From Alloacidobacterium sp963823845 (GTDB lineage Bacteria > Acidobacteriota > Terriglobia > Terriglobales > Acidobacteriaceae), in NCBI GenBank assembly GCA_963823845.1, contig CAWGND010000013.1, positions 496,001 through 560,000 of the forward strand: a stretch of DNA of 64,000 bases. Reading direction: 5' to 3'. The notes under the pieces are model-generated. The model was given only the letters and a program-made list of their open reading frames with translations. It did no database searches and had not been told where the DNA came from. Shown here piece by piece: positions 6,979 to 16,615 of the stretch. The position numbers and the translations under genes are program-made. Position 1 is the first letter of the stretch, and every line of letters begins with the position of its first letter.

Positions 6979-9579
6979 TCAGTGGCGGAGGGATTCTATG
7001 GCTTGTGTTAGGGCGCTGGACAAGTGTTGTTGCTGGGTAGCGGTGAGTTTTTTGCCTTGTGAGGTGAGGTAGAAGACATCGATGGCTACTTCACCCTCGG
7101 TGTCGATGAGGGCGACTTCGATGTTGCACTTCGATTCGGCGAAGGTGCTGGCCAGCTCGCGGAGGAGGCCGGGGGTGTCTTGTGCGACGGCTTGCAGCAG
7201 GGTGCTGTGGCTTGAGGATTCATTGTCGAAGGCGAGGCGGGTTTCGACGTGCACCTTTGCGTTGTTGCGACGGTTGGCGTGGCTGCGTGCACGGAGCAGC
7301 GTTAGTAGGGGCACTTTCTTCGAGATCACATCGCGAATGCTTTGGAGGAAGCGGTCGACTTCTGTCGGGTTGAGTTCCAGGGTCTGGAAGGGATCGGTGA
7401 ACTGGAAGGTGTCGACGATGAGGGCTGCGCTGTTGGAGAAGGCGTCGGCCTTAATGATGTTCATGCCCCAGGCGGAGAGGACTCCGGCCATGTCGGCGAA
7501 GAGCATGGGGCGGTCAGCGGTGATGAGTGTTACTTCCGCAAGCTGGCGCACGTTACGGAAGGCTAGTTGGACTGGTTCTGTCGCGAGATCGAGCGCCATG
7601 TTGAAGTGGGTGCGGATCTGATCGGGCGAACGCGTTTGCAGGTAGCGCTGCGGCAGTCCTTCGAGGAAGGATTTGAGTTCTTCGGCGCGGTCGGGCGTGA
7701 GAGCGACGATGCGGTTGAGCAGGCCGGTGTCGGATTCGACGTGGTAGCGCTCCTCATCGACGCTGCGGTCGAGGAAGTTGGACGTGGCGATGTAGAGTTG
7801 CCAGAGATTCTCGGCTTTCCATGGCGTAAGCGCGTCGGGCGCGACTGCCTTGATGTCGGCATAGGTGAGGACGCAGAGCATTTTGAGCAGCGCCTGGCTG
7901 CCGGCTTTTTCAGCGAAGGCGCGCACGCTTTCCGGGTCGAAGATGTCGCGGCGCAGCGTGGCCGACATTTCCAGATGATTGCGGATGATGCGGCGCACGA
8001 TCTCGCGCTCTTCGGGATCGAAGTCGAGGCGCGCGAAGAGGCTTTCCGCCAATTCCACGCTTTGCGCGCAGTGGTCGCCGCTGCGGCGCGCTTTGCCAGT
8101 GTCGTGCATGAGAAGCGCGAGAGAGAAGAGGTCAAGGCGGTCGATTTCGGGCAGTAGCGTGGCGAAGCGCTTTTCCCAGTCGTGCGCGGGCTGGCGCAGG
8201 GCGTGTACGTTGTCGATGACGAGGAAGGTGTGTTCGTCGACGGTGTAGCGGTGGTAGGAATCGCGGATGACGAGGGCGTCGATACCGTGAAATTCAGGGA
8301 TGACGAGTTCGAGAACGCCGAGCGCATGCATTGTGCGCAGAGCGTGCGCGGCGTGGGGCCCAAGGAGGATTTCGCGCAGGCAGTTCCACAGGAACGGGCC
8401 TTCTGGCATCTGCACGGCGAGGACGGGGAGCGCGTCGGTGATGCGGTCTTCAGCGCTCTGACTCAGCTTGTAACCGTGCACGGCGATGAGGCCGAAGATC
8501 CGCAGGACGCTGTCGGCATCGCTGACAGTGGTGGATTCGTCGAGGTCGAGACGGCCCTGTTCGAGGAAGAAGTCGGTTCCGGCTACGGGCGTGCGCCGTC
8601 GGCGAAATTGTTTGTAGAAGGAGCGGCGCGGCGGCGGCACGTCGTCCATGAGCAGGGATGTGCGCCGGTAGATGGTGCGCGCGTGGCGGTAATAGGTGCG
8701 CATCCAGTATGCGGGGTCGGCGCTGCCTCGGGTTTCGAGGCCGATACTCTGTTCGGCAGCTTCGTCTTGCGCGTGCCAGTCGAGCGTGTTGTCGTCGCGG
8801 CCGCAACGGTAGTGCAGAAAACATCGCGCCGCGGCGAGGAAGTCGAATGCGGATTCGAGATCGTTGTGGACGGCGAAGAAATTGTTGGATGAGGGCTTGG
8901 GCCACGCTTTTTGTGCCTGCAGCGCGAAGAGCAAGCTGAGCCATTGCGCGAGATGGTAGTCGCGCAGGCCGCCGGGGCATTCCTTGATGTTCGGCTCGAG
9001 GTGGAAGATGGTGTTCCCGTACTTGGTGTAGCGGGCGCGAGCCATTTCGGCGAGGTTCTGCACGATGGTATTCCACTCGCGCAGGACGAGCGAGGGGAGC
9101 AGATCGTTTTCGAGGCGTTTGTACAAGTTGTAGTCGCCGGTGAGGTAGCGGCGGTCGAGAAGCGATACGAGGAATTCGAGATTGTCGGGATCGACGTGGT
9201 CGCATTCTTTCCAGGTGCGGGTTGTGGGGCTGGCGCGCAGGCCGATGTCCCACATGGCCTGGGTGCAGGTGCGGATCACGTCGTGTAACTCGCGTTCTAC
9301 GCTGTCGCTGGCGCAGAGGAAGAGGACGTCGACATCGGAGTAAGGGAAGAGCTCTTTGCGTCCGAAGCCGCCGGTGGCGACGATGGCGATGCTGGCTGAG
9401 TCAGCCTGATTCTCAGCGAGTTCGTTCCAGAGTTGACGGACTACTTTGTCGACTAATGTCGAGCGGCGGCGGATGGATGCTGAACCGTCGCTAGAGCGCT
9501 CAAACGTGAGACGCAAGTCGGCTATGTCTTTTTGGTATGTTTCCCGCATTCGCGGGAGGGATAGCGACTCTGGCGTCAT
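6979..9579 (-). CDS. glnD: [Protein-PII] uridylyltransferase / uridylyl-removing enzyme
   Basis: An 866-aa bifunctional nitrogen sensor that uridylylates PII when glutamine is low and removes UMP when it is high. Domain order is complete. The nucleotidyltransferase has GGFGRKELFPYSDVDVL at 70-86 with metal ligands D82 and D84. An HD phosphohydrolase has MHDTGKA near 490. Two C-terminal ACT domains (about 690-765 and 795-860) would sense glutamine. Length is normal. It follows amt and the PII gene in the same orientation, separated by a repeat element, so it belongs to the same nitrogen block though possibly with its own promoter. Confidence 0.95.
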   Translation of the reverse strand: MTPESLSLPRMRETYQKDIADLRLTFERSSDGSASIRRRSTLVDKVVRQLWNELAENQADSASIAIVATGGFGRKELFPYSDVDVLFLCASDSVERELHDVIRTCTQAMWDIGLRASPTTRTWKECDHVDPDNLEFLVSLLDRRYLTGDYNLYKRLENDLLPSLVLREWNTIVQNLAEMARARYTKYGNTIFHLEPNIKECPGGLRDYHLAQWLSLLFALQAQKAWPKPSSNNFFAVHNDLESAFDFLAAARCFLHYRCGRDDNTLDWHAQDEAAEQSIGLETRGSADPAYWMRTYYRHARTIYRRTSLLMDDVPPPRRSFYKQFRRRRTPVAGTDFFLEQGRLDLDESTTVSDADSVLRIFGLIAVHGYKLSQSAEDRITDALPVLAVQMPEGPFLWNCLREILLGPHAAHALRTMHALGVLELVIPEFHGIDALVIRDSYHRYTVDEHTFLVIDNVHALRQPAHDWEKRFATLLPEIDRLDLFSLALLMHDTGKARRSGDHCAQSVELAESLFARLDFDPEEREIVRRIIRNHLEMSATLRRDIFDPESVRAFAEKAGSQALLKMLCVLTYADIKAVAPDALTPWKAENLWQLYIATSNFLDRSVDEERYHVESDTGLLNRIVALTPDRAEELKSFLEGLPQRYLQTRSPDQIRTHFNMALDLATEPVQLAFRNVRQLAEVTLITADRPMLFADMAGVLSAWGMNIIKADAFSNSAALIVDTFQFTDPFQTLELNPTEVDRFLQSIRDVISKKVPLLTLLRARSHANRRNNAKVHVETRLAFDNESSSHSTLLQAVAQDTPGLLRELASTFAESKCNIEVALIDTEGEVAIDVFYLTSQGKKLTATQQQHLSSALTQAIESLRH

Positions 9580-9604
9580 GCGGGTTCAGGTGTTGCGTTA
9601 ATGG

Positions 9605-9735
9605 GGGGATGAAGTTATGTGGTTCCCACCCCTTCGCTCTGCTCAGGATGGGGCACCTTTTTCTGCCGCTGCTTAGGAAAAGCAGATCCTTCGACTGCGC
9701 GCCTGTGGCGCTCCGCTCAGGATGACAAATTCCTA
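9605..9735. repeat. Intergenic repeat, copy D (between PII gene and glnD)
   Basis: It contains CTCAGGATGGGGCACC with TTTTT, then CTGCTTAGGAAAAGCAG (a hairpin CTGCTT/AAGCAG), GATCCTTCGACTGCGC and CGCTCAGGATGACA. These words recur in copies A, B, C and E. It interrupts the amt-PII-glnD block. Confidence 0.6.
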
Positions 9736-9752
9736 ACAGTACTTAAACGTTG

Positions 9753-10091
9753 TTAAAGGGCCGAAGGGCCGCGCTCGTCATTGCGAATGCGGATGGCTTC
9801 GTCGATTTTCGAGATGAAGATTTTGCCGTCGCCGATCTTGCCGCTGCGTGCCGAAGAGAGAATGGCCTGCACGGCTTTCTCTACCAGTTCGTCGGGTACG
9901 ACCGTTTCGAGCTTGATCTTCGGAAGCAGATCGACTGTGTATTCGCGGCCGCGGTAGAATTCGGTGTGGCCCTTCTGGCGGCCGTGGCCGCGCGCTTCCA
10001 GAATCGTCATGCCCTCGATGCCTACTTCGAGCAGGGCGTCCTTTACCGCATCCAGCTTCGACGGTTGAATCACTGCTTCAATCTTCTGCAT
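9753..10091 (-). CDS. P-II family nitrogen regulatory protein (GlnB/GlnK)
   Basis: A 112-aa PII signal protein. It has the full family length, the T-loop sequence GRQKGHTEFYRGREYTVDLL with uridylylation site Tyr51, and the B-loop region SGKIGDGKIF near 85-94. It integrates ATP/ADP, 2-oxoglutarate and, through GlnD, glutamine, and it would bind the Amt transporter encoded just upstream (41 bp gap). The pairing with amt makes GlnK the likelier name, but GlnB cannot be excluded from sequence alone. Confidence 0.93.
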   Translation of the reverse strand: MQKIEAVIQPSKLDAVKDALLEVGIEGMTILEARGHGRQKGHTEFYRGREYTVDLLPKIKLETVVPDELVEKAVQAILSSARSGKIGDGKIFISKIDEAIRIRNDERGPSAL

Positions 10092-10132
10092 AGTGTCGTC
10101 TCAAGTGTTTCAGGGTAACAGGTTGCGTCCTA

Positions 10133-11545
10133 TTAAGAAGCGAAATCGTAACCTTCTTCACCGTGTTGTGTCAGATCGAGACCCTCCACTTCCTGCTCAC
10201 GCGTGACGCGCAGTCCGACGGTGAGGTCAACAATTTTTAGCAAGATTAATGTGCCGATGATGGAGATGATCCATGCGAGGGCGATGCCCACAAGTTGATT
10301 GAGTACCTGATGCCAGTTGCCGTCGACTGCGCCCGAAGGCAGGGGATTGCCGTTTGCGTCCTTGAAGATGGGGTTAATGGCGCTGGAGGCGAAGACTCCA
10401 GTGAGGATTGCGCCCAGGGTGCCACCTGCGCCATGCACGCCGAAGGCGTCGAGCGAGTCATCATAGCCGAACCCGTTCTTGACCTTGATGACCATGAAGT
10501 AGCAGAAGATTCCAGCGGCGAGGCCGATGATGATCGCCGACATGGGCTGTACGAAGCCTGCGGCTGGAGTAATGGCGACGAGTCCGGCGACTGCTCCGGA
10601 GATGCCGCCGAGAGCGCTGGGCTTACCGTTGCGGATCCATTCAGCGAGCATCCAGCTGAGGGCCGCGCCAGCTGCGCCAAAGTGTGTATTCACGAAGGCG
10701 CTGGTGGCCAGGGGGCCGGAGCTGAGGGCGCTGCCGGCGTTAAATCCGAACCAGCCTACCCACAGTAGACATGCACCGATGACGCTGAGGACGACGGAGT
10801 GCGGCGGCATGGCTTCTTTGGGGTAGCCAACGCGCTTGCCGAGATAGAGAGCGCAGATAAGAGCCGAGACGCCGGAAGTAACGTGAACGACTGTACCGCC
10901 TGCGAAATCAAGGGTCGGGAAACGACCGCCGAGGGATGCGTTGAGCAATCCACCCTTGCCCCAGACCATGTGGGCCATGGGCGAGTAGACGAAGATCGAC
11001 CAGAGGATGAGGAAGAGAGCCATGGCGCTGAATTTCATGCGCTCGGCGAATGCTCCGGTGACGAGCGCGGGCGTGATGATGGCAAACATCAGCTGGTAGA
11101 TCATGAAGGTCTGCAGCGGCAGCGTGGTTGAGTAATCGGGGTCAGGCGTGAGGCCGACGCCGCGCAGGAAAATGTGATGCAGACCGCCGATGAAGCTGGT
11201 GCCGGAATCGAATGCGAGGCTGTAGCTGACGAGCGCCCAGAGGACGGTGATCATGGCCATCATGGCGAAGCTTTGCATCATGGTGGCGAGCACGTTCTTT
11301 TTGCGGACAAGGCCGCTATAGAAGAGCGCGAGGCCCGGGCCAGTCATCATCAGAACCAGCGCGGCGCTGACGAGCATCCATGCGTTGTCTGCGCCGGATT
11401 GCGCTGCGGCGACCTGGGCCTGGAGTTTCGCGATCTGATCTGCGGTGGATGCTGCACTACCAGCGGGCGTTTGCGCTGCAGCAGGCAACAGACTGCCCAT
11501 ACACAATCCCAATGCCAAAAGCAGCTTAATGATTCTAAGGTGCAT
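10133..11545 (-). CDS. amt: Ammonium transporter (Amt family)
   Basis: A 470-aa inner-membrane ammonium channel/transporter with a cleavable signal peptide (about 1-25) and eleven hydrophobic segments. Family landmarks include the FYSGLVRKKN region, the twin pore histidines in DFAGGTVVHVTSG and DAFGVHGAGGTLG, and a hydrophilic C-tail after VGLRV for PII contact. The frame stays open to 12400, but that part is antisense to nuoB. The ATG at 11545 has GGAG 4 nt before it and starts the signal peptide. It is followed by the PII gene, the usual amt-glnK pair. Confidence 0.95.
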   Translation of the reverse strand: MHLRIIKLLLALGLCMGSLLPAAAQTPAGSAASTADQIAKLQAQVAAAQSGADNAWMLVSAALVLMMTGPGLALFYSGLVRKKNVLATMMQSFAMMAMITVLWALVSYSLAFDSGTSFIGGLHHIFLRGVGLTPDPDYSTTLPLQTFMIYQLMFAIITPALVTGAFAERMKFSAMALFLILWSIFVYSPMAHMVWGKGGLLNASLGGRFPTLDFAGGTVVHVTSGVSALICALYLGKRVGYPKEAMPPHSVVLSVIGACLLWVGWFGFNAGSALSSGPLATSAFVNTHFGAAGAALSWMLAEWIRNGKPSALGGISGAVAGLVAITPAAGFVQPMSAIIIGLAAGIFCYFMVIKVKNGFGYDDSLDAFGVHGAGGTLGAILTGVFASSAINPIFKDANGNPLPSGAVDGNWHQVLNQLVGIALAWIISIIGTLILLKIVDLTVGLRVTREQEVEGLDLTQHGEEGYDFAS

Positions 11546-11806
11546 ATCACTCCATCTGGCTTGCTGAATAGACCAATTCTGACCGGCTGTGCGCCGGAAA
11601 AAATAAATGAATACAAAACGATAAGCAGTTGCAGGGCATGTGTGGGTATCGCATGGATGCCCGTGAGAGTTTCCTGAATGTGTTGAACTTACTTTTACAT
11701 ATTTCGCGAAAATCGCAAACAGCAATTTTCCCGGCACTACAGGATTTCCATTTTTGGTGCGACTGGTATTTCTCCTAGGGGCAATTGCGAGCCATTCAAG
11801 TTTAAG

Positions 11807-12403
11807 ATGAAGCGGCGTTATAGTAGAGGCATGAGCGAATTGGCGAGCGATCGATATCTGTTTGGTTCGTTGGAAAGCAGTGCGGCGAACCGCGAGAAGC
11901 TTCGGGAAGTCAGCTATGGCTACGATCAGCCAGATGGCATATTTCTTACGTCGCTTGATGCCGCAATTAATTGGATTCGCAAGAGCTCGGTTTGGCCGAT
12001 GACCTTTGGCCTGGCCTGCTGCGCGATCGAAATGATGTCGATGGGCGCGTCGCGATTTGACGTGGCCCGTTTCGGAATGGAGGTGTTCCGACCCTCGCCG
12101 CGACAGTCCGACTTGATGATTATTGCAGGCCGCGTTTCGCAGAAGATGGCACCGGTGATCCGGCGTCTCTATGACCAGATGCCAGAACCAAAGTGGGTTA
12201 TTTCGATGGGGGCCTGTGCTACTTCCGGCGGAATTTTCAACAACTACGCTCTGGTGCAGGGTGTCAATCAGGTAATCCCGGTGGATGTTTATGTGCCTGG
12301 GTGCCCGCCGCGTCCTGAGCAGTTGATGTACGCGCTCACCTTGCTGCAAGAGAAGATTCTGCGCGAGCGGGGCAGCTTGAAGAGGGTTTTGAACTTGCAA
12401 TAA
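11807..12403 (+). CDS. nuoB: NADH-quinone oxidoreductase subunit B, solitary copy
   Basis: A 198-aa complex I subunit carrying the N2 [4Fe-4S] cluster. All four ligands are present: C71 and C72 in LACCAIEMM, C137 in MGACATSGG and C166 in VPGCPPRPE. An alternative start is the ATG at 11831 (residue 9). Neither start has a strong ribosome binding site. It stands alone, divergent from amt and followed by an outer-membrane protein. No other nuo gene occurs within this window, so it is either an extra paralogue or a displaced member of a split nuo set. Confidence 0.9.
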   Translation: MKRRYSRGMSELASDRYLFGSLESSAANREKLREVSYGYDQPDGIFLTSLDAAINWIRKSSVWPMTFGLACCAIEMMSMGASRFDVARFGMEVFRPSPRQSDLMIIAGRVSQKMAPVIRRLYDQMPEPKWVISMGACATSGGIFNNYALVQGVNQVIPVDVYVPGCPPRPEQLMYALTLLQEKILRERGSLKRVLNLQ

Positions 12404-12760
12404 CTGAAAAGATTCAATAAGTTAGATATAGATCACGTTCCAGAGCGAATCGTTCGCAGTAAAAACTAGAAGCGATCGTTCCTTCAGGCACACCCCGGGC
12501 TGCACTGTGTACTTGCATCACTTTCGCCCTTAAGTAAGAGCGAAGGTGCTTGGAGAACAAAAACGTAGCTTTTCAGTGGGTAGCTTTTCAGGCAACTCAT
12601 TGAAGAATTTGTGCTCTAACGTAGTCAACGTGTGGTAGCTTTTTATACCGTCGCAGTTTTCGTTACTCAAGTTTCGTTCTTGGATATATTGGGCTTGCTA
12701 TTTGAGCCTACTTCATGGTTTAGCGTGACTTTTCAAAGTATGGTTTCGGAGGATAGACGC
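12404..12760. other. Intergenic region with a hairpin after nuoB
   Basis: CACTTTCGC (12519-12527) pairs with GCGAAGGTG (12540-12548) through one G-T wobble; there is no T-run after it. A short direct repeat GTAGCTTTTCAG occurs twice near 12565-12590. The last part is an AT-richer leader for the OmpA-like gene. I see no gene here. Confidence 0.5.
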
Positions 12761-14461
12761 ATGCAATCTCGTCCGTTAAGTTCGGTGAGCCGAATTCTGC
12801 TAGTTGGAAGTGCCGTAGGACTCGGAGCTTTGAGTCTTTTCGGACAGACTTCAACTCCAGCGCCGGCTGCCCCGGTTGAGCAACCAGTTTCCCGCATCGA
12901 TGTATTTACGGGATATTCCTACCTCGCGCCGCATGCCACGGTGAATACGCTGCAGGGGGATGGAACGACTTTCAGCGATTCCTATTCGTCGGTGAACTAT
13001 GGCGCAATCGGAAGCGTGGCTTACTACTTCAACAAGTATTTCGGCGGCCAGGGCGAGTTTGGCGCTCATCCGGATGGGAACAACGATTCTGTCTACACCA
13101 TTCAGGGCGGCCCGATTTTCCGCTATCCGACCTCTGAAGGCATTACACCATTTGTCCATGCCCTTGCCGGCGCGGCAAAAGTTGGTGGTCCGAATGCCCA
13201 ACCGTTTGCTGCTCACGCCGCGACGTGGGGACCGGCGCTGACGGTCGGCGGAGGGTTGGATTACAACCTGCCGTTCCTGAGCGGCCGTCTGGCGTTGCGC
13301 CTCTTCCAGGCCGACTATGAATACATGCACGTGAATTATGGCCCGGAGCCTTATTTCGGTGGACGCGCCAACATCAATGCAGCGCGCCTGAGCACAGGCA
13401 TCGTCTTTAAGTTCGGCAACATCATCCCGCCGCCTCCGGTTCAGTATGCCTGCTCTGCCAATCCGGCGTCCGTTTTCCCAGGTGATCCCATTACGATCAC
13501 CGGTACGGCAACCAACCTGAACCCCAAGAAGCCGCAAACCTACAGCTGGTCTGGCCAGGGTGTGACGGTGAAGGGCGACTCAACCACTGCGAACGTAGAC
13601 ACGACGGGCTTGCAACCTGGCAACTACACGGTGACCGGCCACGTAAGCGAAGGGCAGAAGCCTGGACAGTTCGCAGATTGCACCGCGACCTTTACAGTAA
13701 AACCATATGAGCCGCCAACGATAAGCTGCTCGGTGAGTCCGTCGAGCCTGAACCCCGGTGACAGCGCTACGATTACCGCAACCGGCGTCAGCCCGCAGAA
13801 CCGTCCGCTGACCTATAGTTACACCGCATCGGCTGGTTCGATCAGCGGCACTGGCAACACCGCAACTCTGTCCACGACCGGTGCGCCGGCTGGCTCGATC
13901 ACGGTGACGGCCAATGTGTCCGATGACAAGGGCAACAACGCGTCCGGTACATGCTCGGTTTCGGTGAATGCTCCACCACCGCCGGCACCGAAGACGTCGA
14001 CACTCTGCTCGATCACGTTCGGCCGCGACACCAAGCGTCCGGCTCGCGTAGACAACGAAGCCAAGGCTTGCCTCGATGACGTGGCGCTCAACGCGCAGCG
14101 TTCATCCGATGCGACCGTGGTGGTGGTTGGCAACGCAACGGCAGATGAGCTGAATCCGCCAGCGCCGAAGAAGGGCAAGAAGGCAGCAGCGGCGCCAGCA
14201 AACCTGGCCGCCCAGCGTGCGGTTAACACCAAGGACTACCTGGTGAAGGAGAAGGGCATCGATGCCAGCCGAATCCAGGTCCGTACAGGCACAGCAGGTG
14301 CGCCGGAAGTTGAAAACTACCTCGTACCGGCTGGTGCTAACTTCGACACAGACGTGCCAGGCACGACTGCTGTTGATGAGTCCGCAGTGCAGCCGCAGAC
14401 CCGCAAGCCGCTCCCCGAGCGGAAACACGGTCACGCTGCTAAGGCGACGTCGAATCAGTGA
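12761..14461 (+). CDS. Outer-membrane beta-barrel with two Ig-like repeats and an OmpA-like C-terminus
   Basis: A 566-aa envelope protein. A signal peptide ends near residue 29 (LFGQ). It is followed by an eight-strand-type barrel (about 45-245), two cysteine-containing Ig/PKD-like repeats beginning YACSANPASVFPGD and ISCSVSPSSLNPGD (about 250-425), a proline linker, and a divergent OmpA/MotB-like domain (about 430-530) starting STLCSITFGRD. The tail is Lys/His/Pro-rich. The ATG at 12761 follows GGAGG by 8 nt; the open frame to 12632 has no such signal. It likely links the outer membrane to peptidoglycan. A strong terminator follows. Confidence 0.8.
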   Translation: MQSRPLSSVSRILLVGSAVGLGALSLFGQTSTPAPAAPVEQPVSRIDVFTGYSYLAPHATVNTLQGDGTTFSDSYSSVNYGAIGSVAYYFNKYFGGQGEFGAHPDGNNDSVYTIQGGPIFRYPTSEGITPFVHALAGAAKVGGPNAQPFAAHAATWGPALTVGGGLDYNLPFLSGRLALRLFQADYEYMHVNYGPEPYFGGRANINAARLSTGIVFKFGNIIPPPPVQYACSANPASVFPGDPITITGTATNLNPKKPQTYSWSGQGVTVKGDSTTANVDTTGLQPGNYTVTGHVSEGQKPGQFADCTATFTVKPYEPPTISCSVSPSSLNPGDSATITATGVSPQNRPLTYSYTASAGSISGTGNTATLSTTGAPAGSITVTANVSDDKGNNASGTCSVSVNAPPPPAPKTSTLCSITFGRDTKRPARVDNEAKACLDDVALNAQRSSDATVVVVGNATADELNPPAPKKGKKAAAAPANLAAQRAVNTKDYLVKEKGIDASRIQVRTGTAGAPEVENYLVPAGANFDTDVPGTTAVDESAVQPQTRKPLPERKHGHAAKATSNQ

Positions 14462-14480
14462 CGCGTAATTAAACCCAACC

Positions 14481-14520
14481 AAAGGGCCAGCCGGGCAATC
14501 CGGCTGGCCCTTTACTTTTT
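14481..14520 (+). terminator. Intrinsic terminator after the OmpA-like gene
   Basis: A 14-bp perfect stem, AAAGGGCCAGCCGG with its complement, encloses the loop GCAAT and is followed by TTTACTTTTT. Confidence 0.92.
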
Positions 14521-14598
14521 AGGTAAACTTGTCATGGAATAAAGAAAGGAATGCTGGCCGGCGCGCGGCATTCGCGGGTAAATTGAAATAAGAAGATT

Positions 14599-16602
14599 AT
14601 GAATAAGAAGCTATATTGGCTATTTCTGCTTGGTGCAAGCCTTCTCGGAATTTCTGGTTCAGCGGCGCAAGGCGAAGTCTCAAACTGGATACCTGTAGGT
14701 CCGAATGGCGGTGATGCGCGTAGTTTTGCCGTGGACCCGGCAGATCCTCAGCACCTGTATCTGGGAACAACGACCAGCTGGATCTACCAGTCGAGAGACG
14801 GCGGCGGCAGTTGGAAACGGCTCGCAAAGCTCGGCAAGACAGACGACATGGTGGTTGATAGCCTCGTGGTTGACTCCTCTGACGCAAAGACTCTGTTTGC
14901 CGGGGTCTGGCAGGTGGATCGGCCGGCAGGTGGGATTTACACTAGCCATGACGGGGGGGCTACGTGGACGACGATCGCCGAGATGGACGGTCAGTCGGTG
15001 CGTGCGCTCACGCAGTCATCTTCCAACCCGAAGATTCTGGTGGCCGGTACGCTGAAAGGCGTGTACCGCAGCGAAGACGGGGGGCTCGATTGGAAGGAAA
15101 TCAGCCCGCCGGACAGCGGCGAGATTCATGAGGTCGAGTCCATTGCGATCGACCCCAACGACCCCAAAACAATTTACGCGGGAACTTGGCATCTGCCGTG
15201 GAAGACGACGGATGGCGGAGCGAGCTGGCACAACATCAAGCAGGGGCTGATCGACGATTCCGACGTCTTCTCAATCATCGTCGACCCCACACGGCCGACC
15301 GTTATGTATATGAGCGCCTGCTCGGGCATTTACAGGAGCGAAAGTGCGGGTGAGCTCAGTCGCAAGGTCCAGGGCATTCCTTCAACGGCGCGCCGCACGC
15401 GCGTGCTGATGCAGGATCCAGTGAATCGCAAAGTGGTCTACGCGGGCACGACTGAAGGCCTCTATCGGACGATGGATGATGGCGTGAAATGGTCGCGCAT
15501 CACCGGACCTGATGTCATCATCAATGACATCTACATCAATCCAAAAGATCCGCAACATGTCCTGCTGGCAACGGATCGCGGTGGTGTGCTGCAGAGCAAT
15601 GACGGAGGTGCCTCGTTCAAGGCCTCCAACGATGGTTTTTCGCAGCGCCAGGTGGCGGTCCTTCTGTCCGATGCGAGGCATGAGGGCACGATCTACGCCG
15701 GGGTTCTCAACGACAAGGGTTACGGCGGCGTCTTTGTGACGGCAGACGGCGGTATGACATGGCAGCAGCAAAGCAATGGCTTGGACGGAAAGGATGTTTT
15801 TACACTTGCGCAGACCGATGACGGCATGCTGCTGGCTGGAACGAATCACGGCATCTTTCGCTGGACCGGGTCCGAGTGGGCGGCGGACGGCAATGTTGTG
15901 AGCTACACGCAGAAGACGGTCTATTCTGTAAAAAATGGCAAGAAGACGAAAACCACGAAGCAGATTGCGCAACCCGGCGCTCCCATTGACGCACGCGTCA
16001 ACGACATCAACACTGCAAGCGGCGTCTGGTTTGCGGCCACCTCCGAAGGAATCTATCGAAGCGAAAATCAGGGTTCGGCGTGGGTAGGCCCTGTGCTGAA
16101 GGGCGATAACTATCGTTTCGTTTCGGCAAAAGGAAATGTTGTTCTGGCTGCGAATCGCAAGCAAATGATGATCTCAACTGACGGCGGCATCACCTGGCAG
16201 GACATTAAGCTGCCGGAGAAGCTCACGTCAGTACAGGCAGTAACTACCGCACCAAAGGGCAGCGTGTGGATTGGCGGCCGCGAAGGGCTATTTTACAGCG
16301 AAGATGATGGGCAGAGCTGGCAACAGCTGTCGACGCTGCCGGTTACAGACATCAATAGCCTGAACTACAACCGTGCACTGGGAAGGGTTGTAGCTACGTC
16401 GTGGCGTTCTACAATGGTGTTCGCGGTTGATGAGACCACTAAGACGTGGAAGTGGTGGGACGCTGGCTGGACGGTTCGCACTGTTCGCTCACTGGGCAAT
16501 CGTCTCGCTGCTGCGTCGCTATATGACGGAGTTGTGGTCCAGCCAAAATCAGATGAGACGGCAGCTGCTTCTGCCAGCGGCACTGGTGGGACGCAACCGT
16601 AA
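14599..16602 (+). CDS. Secreted BNR/sortilin-like beta-propeller protein
   Basis: A 667-aa exported protein. A signal peptide of about 23 residues is followed by many BNR/Asp-box repeats (variants of SxDGGxxW) spread along the chain, for example SRDGGGSWKRL, SHDGGATWTTI, SEDGGLDWKEI and STDGGITWQDI, plus recurring LxAGT blades. This is the YCF48/VPS10-like propeller architecture, probably two stacked propellers. No catalytic residues of sialidases are recognisable, so a binding or structural role is as likely as enzyme activity. It ends in an Ala/Ser/Gly-rich tail. Confidence 0.75.
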   Translation: MNKKLYWLFLLGASLLGISGSAAQGEVSNWIPVGPNGGDARSFAVDPADPQHLYLGTTTSWIYQSRDGGGSWKRLAKLGKTDDMVVDSLVVDSSDAKTLFAGVWQVDRPAGGIYTSHDGGATWTTIAEMDGQSVRALTQSSSNPKILVAGTLKGVYRSEDGGLDWKEISPPDSGEIHEVESIAIDPNDPKTIYAGTWHLPWKTTDGGASWHNIKQGLIDDSDVFSIIVDPTRPTVMYMSACSGIYRSESAGELSRKVQGIPSTARRTRVLMQDPVNRKVVYAGTTEGLYRTMDDGVKWSRITGPDVIINDIYINPKDPQHVLLATDRGGVLQSNDGGASFKASNDGFSQRQVAVLLSDARHEGTIYAGVLNDKGYGGVFVTADGGMTWQQQSNGLDGKDVFTLAQTDDGMLLAGTNHGIFRWTGSEWAADGNVVSYTQKTVYSVKNGKKTKTTKQIAQPGAPIDARVNDINTASGVWFAATSEGIYRSENQGSAWVGPVLKGDNYRFVSAKGNVVLAANRKQMMISTDGGITWQDIKLPEKLTSVQAVTTAPKGSVWIGGREGLFYSEDDGQSWQQLSTLPVTDINSLNYNRALGRVVATSWRSTMVFAVDETTKTWKWWDAGWTVRTVRSLGNRLAAASLYDGVVVQPKSDETAAASASGTGGTQP

Positions 16603-16615
16603 CGTCCTGGCTGCC

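Noticed and set aside
7567..9288. Several 125-240 codon plus-strand ORFs
   Set aside because: All are antisense to glnD and have no recognisable protein features.
11546..12400. Long minus-strand extension of the amt frame
   Set aside because: It is antisense to nuoB, has no membrane or signal character, and the amt signal peptide and ribosome binding site fix the start at 11545.
15382..16164. 260-codon minus-strand ORF
   Set aside because: Shadow of the BNR propeller gene; the plus-strand frame has signal peptide and repeats.
14700..16400. Possible DNA-level repeat array
   Set aside because: The similarity is at protein level (SxDGGxxW Asp-box repeats) and the nucleotide copies are diverged, so it is a repeat protein, not a satellite or CRISPR.
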